Source: Dipteris shenzhenensis (Eukaryota; Polypodiophyta; Polypodiopsida; Gleicheniales). From it: DNA of 64,000 bases. Below the pieces are notes generated by a model that worked only from the letters and a program-made list of their open reading frames with translations, was not told the origin of the DNA and did no database searches. The stretch lies in NCBI GenBank assembly GCA_047967505.1, contig CM106541.1. One strand, written 5' to 3'. Made by a program: the position numbers and the translations under genes. This document shows, one piece after another, positions 1 through 9,301 of the stretch; position 1 is the stretch's first letter, and each line of letters begins with the position of its first letter.

Positions 1-570
1 TATGAAAACACTAGTACAAAGTGTCTGAACCCAAGGAGAGCATAGAAGCTGTAGTGTGGCGTCAGTCTGGTCTGTATGCTAGTGGAGGAGTCAAGTATGG
101 GGCTACGGCAACATAAACCCCATGATAGAGCCGTAGTCCGCTGTGGTCTCTTGGTTGTGGCCCTACATCTGACAAGTGCCATTGTCGCACTTTGGCCGTG
201 CCCTTGGCTGACAAATGTGGAGGGAAGATCTTTGAGCCTGATTTGTGTATCAATATGCTGATAGGTCTGTAGTATCTCTTGCTTCAGGTCTCGGCTATGT
301 TGTCTCATTGGGGCCTGCTGGTCTGTGCTATTTGACTGGAAAAACTCAGTGATCACACTTTGAGTGGAATTGGTTGAGCACCCTATGATCTTGTCTCTGT
401 GCCTTGAGCAGCTAGTCTTTGTGTTGTACAGCCTCATGAACTGATGATGACCTCGTACACAAGGTATGCGAAAGCGAAACGATCCTCTGGCTCAATCTCT
501 TGTAGATCACAGAGTGCAAATGCGGCCTCGCTAGGTACCGCCCGTCCAGTCTCAATGCCCTAGTCGGTGT
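1..570 (-). mobile_element. 5'-truncated LINE fragment (LINE-0)
   Basis: Read on the minus strand, this segment encodes the end of a LINE reverse transcriptase protein, downstream of the polymerase domain. Pieces such as VITEFFQSN and the DTQIRL region parallel SSITEFFQPD and DAQITL of the LINE immediately to the right, so the two copies are related. Several frame changes are needed, so it is dead. Its upstream (right) end stops exactly where a GAAA tract begins at about 571, and that tract is the 3' tail of the next LINE. The left side runs off the window. Confidence 0.6.
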
Positions 571-591
571 GAAAGAAAGAAAGAAAGAAAG
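571..591. repeat. (GAAA)n tract, tail of LINE-1
   Basis: About five GAAA units sit between LINE-0 and the 3' end of LINE-1. On the LINE sense (minus) strand this is a (CTTT)n tail following AATAAA-like sequence. Confidence 0.8.
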
Positions 592-2620
592 TTTATTAAA
601 GTTTTCGGAAGACCGATGGGTCTGTGAGACTGTGAAACCGTGGTGCAATCAAGCTGTGAGGGTGGAGCTACTAAATGAGCATCCACACCAATGCATAATG
701 TAAAAATAATGCAGAATGATAGTTCTAAGTACTAAGTACAACATAGTCATGTCAGTGATCGAATTACAAATCAGTCACATCATCATCATCATCCTCATTA
801 GGACATTAGAGGTGGATGAGGCACTGGAGGCAAGAAATAGGCGATAGAGTGCTGTTGGCCACTCAAGGGTGCGGTCCTGTAACGCCTCCTGGTCATAGCT
901 CTATGCCTAACAAGGGCTACAGTAACCCCTGTTAGGCGGGCTCCGATGGTGAACATGGAGGTGATATCCCCGAGCGTAATCTGTGCGTCTACCCTCTGTC
1001 TGAGCTGTTGAGTCACGGGCTCTGAGTCCCGATCATGTTGAGGTCTTGTCTCGGGAGGGCTAGGAGATCTGGTTGAAAGAACTCCGTGATAGAGCTCTGG
1101 GAGTGGTCTGCTAAGGAAGAAGTCTGCTCCTGTCTCCGTGATCGAAGTATCCTCTCCTGGTGCCTAACTACCTCATGAATGAAGCCTACCAAGCATCTTT
1201 GATCTGGATAGGAGAGGAATCGGGATAGGGTCCTATAACTATCTCTGACGAGGCAGTAGAAACGCCTGCGGATCTCATAATATATGGGACACCTGAAGAT
1301 GAAGTGCTCCTCTGTCTCAACCTCCTGGATATCGCATAATGTGCATAAGCGCCTCTCCCTAGGTAGACGCTCTGCCCTGCCGCTCTCTATATGAAGTCTA
1401 CGTGAAGAGACCCGGAACTGCCCAATAGAGAATCCTCAATGAGTGGGGTAAGTGAATCCACGTGTACCCTAGTGGATCAATGAAACCCTCATCTGTGATA
1501 TGTAAGCGCAGATCTCTGTAGAAGCTAAGCTTCACTTGGAGTTCGCTCAGTGCCAACCAGGTCCAGAATGTGTGTAGCTGTAAGAGATCCTCATGGATCA
1601 CCTGGTTGACATCGTGTGACATGAGGGGTGAGAAAGGAGCATCCAAACTGTACTGGAAGGGAGGGAGTCTATCCATGTGGAGTCCCAACCCCTCAAACCA
1701 TCTCTCTGTGCATGCATACCAGCATCTTTGGTCACCTCCTGCTGAGAATGCCATAGAGGAAGATAATGCCAACCATGGTAGCCTCCTACGTCCAGAAGGG
1801 TAATCCCCATACTCTTTGACTCGGTACAGATATTTGAGAACCTGAAATGCAGCATCTAGCTCTAGTGGAGATGACCCACACTCAGCTTGTATGATCTGGT
1901 GAGGAACTGATGGCTTGCCGCGAATCATCTGTGATAGCATGAGCACCTGTAGTCGCTCCACCCGTGTCCACTCTGTATTGGATAGATATGGCCCCCAACA
2001 AGGGCTGCCATACATGCCTGCTGGGCAGACCAAGGAGTTAAATAGCAGCTCCTTAGTCTGTGGATCCTAGAAGTGTGAGCGGAAGCCTTGCCTCTCTAGT
2101 CTAGCCAATGATGTGTATCCTCTTCCCAAGCGTGCTTGCATCGTAGGTCTCGTAGTGAAGGTGGGCCCGGAGAAGACAACCCCCATATATGTATATGATG
2201 AAACTATCTCAACAGGTGACCCATCAAACGTGAAATGCTCCTGGCGCATGACGGCTCGAGATGTATTGAAGATCATAACCTTGGTTTTACCGAGGTTGAC
2301 CTTCAAATCATGGGAGTCACAAAAATAATGAAGTGCGTCAAGGTGTCTCTTCTGTCTTCCTCTGCAGAGGAAGACAGAAGAGCCACATTGTCTGCATAAA
2401 GCAATATCCGGATCAACATGCCAACGAGAGAGCAACCAGCCCCCCTGTGCTTGCATCACTGCGTCTATGTAAAGGCCAAATAGAGTGGGTGATAAAGGAC
2501 ATCCATGTTTGACCCCAATAGTGCTCATGATCTCATCTGTCCACCCAGCCCCTGCCCGAACTTGGGCTGAGTCAGTGGCGAAGCAATCCCAGTGGTATGA
2601 GGGAGAGGTGGCTGGCTGAG
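592..2620 (-). mobile_element. LINE-1, non-LTR retrotransposon 3' half
   Basis: This is a minus-strand LINE keeping the catalytic-palm half of reverse transcriptase, the C-terminal zinc-binding region and a 3' UTR. The 3' UTR begins at the GAAA tail and carries a perfect AGACC-GATG-GGTCT hairpin at 610-623. The upstream part of the polymerase is missing: sequence 5' of about 2600 has no recognisable RT homology, so this is a truncated or rearranged copy. It probably belongs to the same broad group as the GA-tailed LINEs at 24.6-27.0 kb, whose 3' ends look alike. Confidence 0.75.
1020..2610 (-). pseudogene. LINE-1 reverse transcriptase, C-terminal half
   Basis: The minus-strand reading contains GWTDEIMS, GVKHGCPLSPTLFGLYID and DLKVNLGKTKVMIF, motifs of the LINE reverse transcriptase palm. 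Further on, at about 1240-1370, comes a CTLC-x15-H-x4-C zinc-binding motif (CTLCDIQE then EEHFIFRC), typical of the RVT-associated zinc domain. Two long open pieces (2528-2067 and 2033-1398) and a third around 1370-1020 lie in different frames, so at least two frameshifts are present. The catalytic YxDD box is replaced by an unclear stretch around 2400 (duplicated GGAAGACAGAAGAG sequence at 2346-2373). The protein cannot be made as is. Confidence 0.7.
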
Positions 2621-2998
2621 AGGGAGAGGGGATGGGAAAGTCCAGAACAGTGGCCCTGCGTGCGTCACCTCCTATGGGGGTGACATGGGTGGTGGAGTGG
2701 CTGGGGTCTCCAGAGCAGCGGGGAGGACCCCAACAAAACGCCGCCTATCACGGGAAGGGGTGTCGAAGCAATGGATTTGATTGGTGTAGTCGAGGTCGAA
2801 GTTGACTTCAGTGGGAGGGCTGAAGCAGGCCCTCTAGGCGGAGGTGTAGATGTCGGTGGGGCAACTCCTGTGGGAGCAGATATGGTTGTGGCTGATGATG
2901 ATGATGACCCTTTATGGATCGTTCGGCTGTCCACTCCAAGCCCACTCCATGATGAGAGTCCTCAAAGACTAGGGGAGGTGGGTATGTGTATAACCTGA
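2621..2998. other. unassigned GC-rich stretch
   Basis: The minus-strand reading is Ser/Thr/Pro rich (open for 89 codons at 2934-2665) and might be a leftover of LINE ORF1 or of a linker, but nothing recognisable is visible. A short inverted or low-complexity GATGAT run lies at 2898-2909. Confidence 0.3.
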
Positions 2999-3272
2999 TG
3001 GATTGATGAAGCCCTCCTCAGATATCTGTAAGCAATGGTATTTGTAGAAGTGGAGCTTCATAGGAAGCTTGCTAGGGGCTAATGTATGTAGCTGTATGAG
3101 ATCCTCCCGGATAGTCTCGTTAGCCTTTGTAAGTGATGGAATAGAAGGGGCCTAAAGGCATACAGAAAGGGGGGTCATTTGTGCACATCGAGTCCCAGAA
3201 TAGACCATGTGTGCTTAGGAGTGTACCATCACCTTTGATTACCCTCAGTTACTAAGTCATGGATGAGGATAA
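2999..3272 (-). mobile_element. second LINE fragment, paralogue of 1477-1760
   Basis: The plus-strand sequence from GATTGATGAAGCCCTC onward lines up base by base with 1477-1760 of LINE-1 (shared TCTGTAAG, GAAG-GAGCTTCA, GTAGCTGTA-GAGATCCTC and GAGTCCCA landmarks) but is clearly diverged. It is cut on the left by the copia-B LTR, which starts where the LINE homology GGATAATG stops. Confidence 0.6.
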
Positions 3273-3971
3273 TGTAAGAAAACAATACAACGTCTGTGCT
3301 CAATAGATAACAAGATCTCGTATGCAAGAGAGAAAAGCAGATAGTATGGAGAATAAAAAATTTGATTACCTATAAAACTGATACAATAGATGGTGCTGCT
3401 TCCCAGCCGTGCGCTCCTGTGAGAGAAGCTTCGATGGCGTGCTGGAAATAGTAGAGGACGGAGGCTGGATGCTAAGGAATCAGGGTTGCTGTAGCCAGTG
3501 ATGATGATGGGCTTCACGGGCTTGCTCTTATATAGCCACCGACGCAGTCTGCCCAAAACGGCTGACTGGGGGTGGTCCCGAAATAGGCCATTGACCACAC
3601 GATAGAACCATGGTGCAAAATAGAGCAACTATCCTACGGTCTCTGTTCGGTCCAAGCCATCCGGGATTATCTGGGGCTCCAAATGGGCCCCGCAACCCCA
3701 GAGTGGACTACCTCGGGAAATGCTCCGTCTACCCTCAGTGTGGTTAGTCATGGGATGTCTTCACGCACTTGCATGTAGCCTAGTTGGTAGTGTGCCAACT
3801 CTATCTGAAGCCGTCTATCCATCAGGCCACACATGGTCCCCATCTGGTGTCCAAACCAGGGCCTACCGGATACCGAGCTACTCAAATGCCTTCTCCTCAT
3901 ACGGGGGGCTTACAAGTAGAGTTAGCTGGTTCCCGCGTAGTTACACGAGAGTGGAGCATTGATATCTAACA
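3273..3971 (-). mobile_element. copia-B 3' LTR (only surviving LTR)
   Basis: On the minus strand the segment begins TGTTAGATATC right after a polypurine tract (GAGGGGGGG, 3972-3980) and ends TTTTCTTACA, giving the TG...CA ends of an LTR, about 699 bp. A TATA box (GGCTATATAAGAGC, about 3525-3538 on the minus strand) lies in a plausible U3 position. The matching 5' LTR is absent because copia-B is truncated at about 13142, so no target duplication can be confirmed. Confidence 0.65.
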
Positions 3972-3981
3972 CCCCCCCTCA

Positions 3982-3986
3982 ATGTC
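3982..3986. repeat. target site duplication ATGTC (left copy)
   Basis: The five bases ATGTC before the left LTR match ATGTC at 8191-8195 after the right LTR. This is the 5-bp duplication expected of a copia-type integrase. Confidence 0.85.
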
Positions 3987-5034
3987 TGTTGGAAAGGTTA
4001 CCTCCCCATCTGTAAGCCCCCATATGAGGAGAGCATGGGGGAGGGAGACCTAGGGCAGTACCCAACAGGAAAAGAGAGAAAGGGGCTGCCACATAGACAG
4101 CATCATGGCTGGCATGTGGGCAGCACATCTAGGACTGTTAAGGGCAGGACACAGGGCCAGGAAAGTACTGAGCAGAAGCAAGACAGTCTGGGACAGATTG
4201 CGGAGGATCTAGGACATGGAGACGCACTGTTTGCAGAGGCGCAGACATGGCAGGGAGTGCAGGCTCAGATCTGCAGCAAGGAATGTGACTGTCAGTGGGC
4301 AGGTGGCAGGCCTTTTATAGGCTGCATAATTGCCTTGAATGGAGGGCCAAAAGCCCTGGAAGTTTGGGCCATAAAAGGCCTGAATTGTGAGCCCTTTAAG
4401 GGCGGTTTTTCCCAAGCAGTCTGGTCGGTTTTCATACAGACTGGGTCGGTTTTTGTACAGACTGGGTCAGTTTTTTGGCCAGGCCCTTGAGGGCCATATA
4501 AGGGGGCCATTCAGGCCTCATTTGAGCATCATCTGGAGCAGCAACTCCATCAGCAGAAAGAGCAGCAGCAGGGCTATCTTTGGGCCTACAGTTAGGAGGA
4601 GAAAGTAGTACCTTGTGCTGCAGACTTAGCTTACAGGAAGCTGCCCACCTAGACTGGTTTCCAGACAGCAAGGTGGAGAAGATCATTCTAGACAGAAAGT
4701 CTACTCACGCTCGAGGTGGAGCACGCGGACTCTAGTCTAGAGATAGCCAGCAGATAGGAGAAGGACTTTTGTGGTAAGATCAGAGGACCACACCATTGGT
4801 GGGACTCTAGATCTGTCTCTTTTATATTGTGTCCATAGTTGTGGACGGAAATATATTATTTGGTGGTTTCTCTATCTAGTTTGGTTCATTGTCTATTGAT
4901 GAGTCTGCACACCTATTGAATGCACATAAGTAAAGAAGTCTGTGATTCCACACCCACACCGCACACTGTGTGAGCTCCTGGGCATTACTATAAGTCTTCC
5001 GCTACGTGTACCCTCTGTTGGGTATTTTCTAATA
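3987..5034 (+). repeat. 5' LTR of gag-only element
   Basis: It begins TGTTGGAAAGG and ends TTTTCTAATA; the expected CA end has become TA. The likely TATA box is in CCATATAAGGGG at about 4495-4505, just downstream of short repeated ACTGGGTCGG/ACTGGGTCAG units (4432-4472). Confidence 0.85.
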
Positions 5035-5048
5035 TGGTATCAGAGCCC
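5035..5048 (+). promoter_or_regulatory. primer-binding site (initiator Met tRNA type)
   Basis: TGGTATCAGAGCCC starts immediately after the left LTR. This is the usual complement of the 3' end of plant initiator methionine tRNA used by copia elements. Confidence 0.9.
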
Positions 5049-5260
5049 AAGTAGGAGGCTCACAGGTGTGGGAGCCTGAAGGCAGGGACCTTGCTGAAGG
5101 ACGACCCTGATTCAGAAGCTGTAGGGAATCGACTTCCACGACTGGAGGATTGTGCCCTTGCGAGAAGGAGGGTGACTCAGGTTCAGTCAGGTGGGTTCAG
5201 AGTTCTGGTTTACTGCAAATTGAGTTTGGTTGACTTTGCTGTGCGGTATATACAGCAGAG

Positions 5261-6110
5261 ATGTCGACAGCCTCTTCAGCCCCTGCTATCCCTTCCTCCT
5301 CCAGTTTTCTCTCTTTCACTATCCCTTACTTTGGAGAGTCCGGGAACCTGGACGGGACTAATTACCCGATCTGGAAAGTGAAGATCCGGAGTCATTTAGT
5401 TGGCTCGGAAGTTGTGGAAGCCGACCACGGGAGAGGAGTCGAAGCCGGCAGACATGGTGGACAGTAAAGGGAAGGTACTCATGGAAGTAGACAGAGAAGA
5501 GCTTGAAGCTTGGGAAGAAAGAGATGCCCATGTCCTGGCAATAATCATAGGGACTACGGCAGACTCTGTTCTTCCGCATATCCAGTTGGCTGAGACGTCA
5601 GTAGAGGCGTGGGCCACCCTGAAGGATCTGTACGAGACAGATAATACCTCCCGGATCGTGCTTCTTCAGCATCAACTCTACAATCTTGATATGGAAGAAG
5701 GCGATACGGTGCATGATCATCTGACGAAGGTCAAGGTGGTGCGGGATCAGTTAGCAGCGATTGGTCAGAAGACAGACTCATGCCATCTGGCCTTGATGGT
5801 ACTGAGGAGATTGCCTCGGAGTTTCAAGAGCTTTGTTACAGCTGTGACAGCAGGACAGAGGACCAAACCTCTGACATTTGAGGAGTTGTGTCCCTTACTG
5901 CTATAGGAGGAAGCTCGGGAGAAGCTCTACAACGGGGACAAAGATGACAAGGCGATGTTGGTGAAGGATTCCGCAGGTAAGGGAAAGGGCAAGCCTAACA
6001 GTGGCAAGTCCAATAAAGATGACTCTGATGATGAGGGGACTTCGAAGAGGAAGCACAAGAAGAAGTGTTTCTATTGTGATACGCCCGGACATTTTGCAAA
6101 GGACTGCAGA
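5261..6110 (+). pseudogene. copia-type gag with CCHC zinc knuckle
   Basis: It starts at ATG 5261 (MSTASSAP) and continues into GTNYPIWKVKI, the usual N-terminal gag motif. A frameshift near 5405 moves it to the frame that carries EAWATLKDLYETD and LHDHLTKVK-like UBN2 gag motifs (about 5600-5760), ending in the knuckle CFYCDTPGHFAKDC at about 6066-6107. One in-frame TAG lies at 5904-5906, where related proteins would have Gln (LLL-stop-EEARE); a CAG to TAG change explains it. It would otherwise package element RNA into virus-like particles in the cytoplasm. Confidence 0.75.
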
Positions 6111-7145
6111 AAGAAAAAGGCGGATCTGAAAAACAAACAGGAGTCTAACCCAGATTCAGAGGGAAAGGCCAAAGCTAATGTGGTAATCGAAGAATTGTTC
6201 CTGGTGACATCACCGAGTGTTACCGAGGTCAGATATGTTGATCCAGAAGTCACAGTAAGGATGTCTGACATAGAGATGTGGGTCGACGAGGAGTCAGATG
6301 CCTTTGTGAAGGTGAAGGACAGTATGGATTGCTTGGTACCTTCCAGATGTGTAGCTGTTGACACTGACACGAGGGTGGATTCCATGGAAAGCCCTGGGGT
6401 CTCATGGTCAGATGGATGCTGGACTTCAGAAGGGGACAGTACAGGATTACACAGGATCTTGACAGGTGCCTTATTGAGGTACAGGGTTTGCTTTCATAGC
6501 GAACATTCAGGCAGTACAATAGTCTGGTATGTATTTGATATTCTGCATTTGAGTCTTTATAGCATGCTGTGGGGAGATTCTGCTCTTCATTTGTCTCAGG
6601 TGATAAGAGATTGGAAGGAATTGGCCTTCTTCGAAGGCAGAAGGGGAAGTTTTGGTGCTTCTTTAAATCTCGGACTTAGATTGCTAGAAGGTGGTGGACA
6701 AAGAGTACTGAAGCCAGAAGAGTACCTGCTTGAGAACTCAGCGAGAGTTCGTGGTCCAGGTTATCTGGATAAATTCATTGGTTGCAGACCTTGCCAAAGG
6801 AAGGACGGGTTGAAACAGACCCTCAGAGCATGGTGCCTGGAAGACTCCAGGTTGTTCACTCATTATGAGGGGGACGACTGGAAGATCGTGACGGCTGGAT
6901 TGCTCGAGTTCAGAGGCGGGAATGTGACTGAAGTAGGTGGTACCAGGAGGTGCTACCAGAGATGGACCTGTGTACCAGGATGGTGTGCGGAAGCAGAACC
7001 GGACCTGGTGGAGCAGGAGCCACTGGATGAAAAGCCAAGAAAAGATTTCGACACCGAAAGGTTCCAGAGGACTACGACTAGGGAGTTACTGGAGCATCTT
7101 CATCGACGTGTTGGCATTGGGCTGAGATGTGTCGGTGAGAGGGGG
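6111..7145 (+). CDS. unrecognised ORF downstream of the gag knuckle
   Basis: The frame of the zinc knuckle stays open from 5955 through 7547, running across the whole rest of the interior and into the right LTR. The part after the knuckle (about 345 codons before the LTR) begins with acidic spacer sequence (MWVDEESD), then has Trp- and Leu-rich stretches (WKELAFFEGRRG, LNLGLRLLEGGG) and a basic tail. I recognise no protease DSG, integrase or polymerase motif. It could be a decayed pol remnant read in the wrong frame or a captured host sequence. The length of the open frame in 1 kb of sequence is the only argument that it is coding. Confidence 0.35.
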
Positions 7146-8190
7146 TGTTGGAAAGGTCACCTCCCCATCTGTAAGCCCCCATATGAGGAGAGCATGGGGG
7201 AGGGAGACCTAGGGCAGTACCCAACAGGAAAAGAGAGAAAGGGGCTGCCACATAGACAGCATCATGGCTGGCATGTGGGCAGCACATCTAGGACTGTTAA
7301 GGGCAGGACACAGGGCCAGGAAAGTACCGAGCAGAAGCAAGACAGTCTGGGACAGATTGCGGAGGATCTAGGACATGGAGACGCACTGTTTGCAGAGGTG
7401 CAGACATGGCAGGGAGTGCAGGCTCAGATCTGCAGCAAGGAATGTGACTGTCAGTGGGCAGGTGGCAGGCCTTTTATAGGCTGCATAATTGCCTTGAATG
7501 GAGGGCCAAAAGCCCTAAGTTTGGGCCATAAAAGGCCTGAATTGTGAGCCCTTTAAGGGCAGTTTTTCCCAAGCAGTCTGGTCGGTTTTCATACAGACTG
7601 GGTCAGTTTTTGTACAGACTGGGTCAGTTTTTTGGCCAGGCCCTTAGGGCTATATAAGGGGGCCATTCAGGCCTCATTTGAGCATCATCTGGAGCAGCAA
7701 TTCCATCAGCAGAAAGAGCAGCAGCAGGGCTATCTTTGGGCCTACAGTCAGGAGGAGAAAGTAGTACCTTGTGCTGCAGACTTAGCTTACAGGAAGCTGC
7801 CCACCTAGACTGGTTTCCAGACAGCAAGGTGGAGAAGATCATTCTAGACGGAAAGTCTACTCACGCTCGAGGTGGAGCACGCGGACTCTAGTCTAGAGAT
7901 AGCCAGCAGATAGGAGGAGGACTTTTGTGGTAAGATCAGAGGACCACACCATTGGTGGGACTCTGGATCTGTCTCTTTTATATTGTGTCCATAGTTGTGG
8001 ACGGAAATATATTATTTGGTGGTTTCTCTATCTAGTTTGGTTCATTGTCTATTGATGAGTCTGCACACCTATTGAATGCACATAAGTAAAGACGTCTGTG
8101 ATTCCACACCCACACCGCACACTGTGTGAGCTCCTGGGCATTACTATAAGTCTTCTGCTATGTGTACCCTCTGTTGGGTATTTTCTAACA
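7146..8190 (+). repeat. 3' LTR of gag-only element
   Basis: It begins TGTTGGAAAGG after a GAGAGGGGG tract and ends TTTTCTAACA, followed by the right ATGTC duplication at 8191-8195. It is nearly identical to 3987-5034. Confidence 0.88.
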
Positions 8191-8195
8191 ATGTC

Positions 8196-8736
8196 CACCC
8201 GCAAGTGAACTTACTTTTTCGGTCCAATGCCAAGTCGATGAAGATGCCTCTCCAATAAGTCTCTTCCAAGAGCCTTCGTGAAGATGTCCGCAGCATTCTC
8301 TGTAGTCGGACAGTACACCAAGTCGACCTCTCCATCCATGATGAGCTTGCGTACAAAGTAATATTGAATCTCAATGTGTTTTGTGCGAGCGTGGAACACA
8401 GGGTTCTTTGCAATTGCCATGCAACTCTGATTGTCACATGATAACTGCGTAGGCTTGTTCTGCACTGCACCCATGTCCCTAAAATCCTCCTCAACCACAC
8501 TACCTCAAAATAAGCAAAACATGCTGATTTGTACTCAGCCTTGGTAGAAGAAAGAGCAACTGTAGGTTGCTTCTTACTGACCCATGACACAGCTCCAGAT
8601 CCAAGTGAGAAACAGTAACCTGTCACTGATCTCCTGCTGTTCACGTCTCCGAGTCATAGAATCCGGTCAAGATGTTGCCCTTGGTATAGGTGATGCCATA
8701 ATCAAGTGTGCCTTTGATGTATATCAGCATCCGCAT
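8196..8736 (-). pseudogene. copia-B RNase H region
   Basis: The minus-strand reading gives [41 protein letters not shown] and [13 protein letters not shown], the standard C-terminal RNase H of copia polyproteins, ending GIGPKK followed by a stop. One frameshift separates the first part (8644-8499) from the second (8498-8211). The upstream end is cut at the hAT target duplication (8729-8736); the coding sequence resumes at 12428. Confidence 0.8.
8729..8736. repeat. 8-bp target duplication ATCCGCAT (left copy)
   Basis: ATCCGCAT is repeated at 12428-12435. Eight base pairs is the standard hAT duplication length. Confidence 0.85.
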
Positions 8737-9301
8737 CATAGTTGCACGAAACGCACGTTTCGTGACAGGAAACGAAAACGGCGAAACGGAAACGCCGTTT
8801 CGTCAAGAAACGGCGTTTCGTTTTTGCTGTTTTTCCCAGAAACCCTAAAAACGGGTTTTCTCTGTTTTCTTTCAGATTTCGCCGCGGCCTGCTCCGTTTT
8901 TCGCCGCCTCCCGCTTTCTTTCAGCCTCCTTCCAGAATCCAGCCTCCTTCCAGCATCCTTCAAGCTCTCTCCATCCCATCCTTTGCTCTTGGACCTGCCC
9001 TCACCTCCATCCGTCTCTGAGCTCTCTCCATCCTCTTCATCCTTTGCTCCATCTTCTCCATCCTTAGCAGCCTGCTCTCCTGACTCCATCCCTCCATCCT
9101 TCTTCTCTCCATCCTCTCTTTAATCTTACCTTCTACCTCTCCATCCTCCTCCTCTCCATTCTCCTTCACTTCTACCTCTCCATCCTCTCCATCCTCTTTT
9201 ACCTCTATCTCTCCATCCTCCTTCTACAGTCTACCTCCCATCCTTTCTCACGAGTCACTTGTGACCTCTCCATCCTCCTTCTCACCTCTCCATCCTCCTC
9301 A

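Larger units (their letters stand above)
3987..8190 (+). mobile_element. gag-only LTR retrotransposon, complete ends
   Basis: The element is 4,204 bp with two LTRs (3987-5034 and 7146-8190), a primer-binding site directly after the left LTR, a purine-rich GAGAGGGGG at 7137-7145 before the right LTR, and the ATGTC duplication outside. The LTRs differ by roughly 15 substitutions and a few short indels by eye, so the insertion is fairly young. The 2.1-kb interior has a copia-type gag with zinc knuckle and then unrecognised coding sequence. No protease, integrase, reverse transcriptase or RNase H is visible, so it must have been mobilised in trans. Confidence 0.88.
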
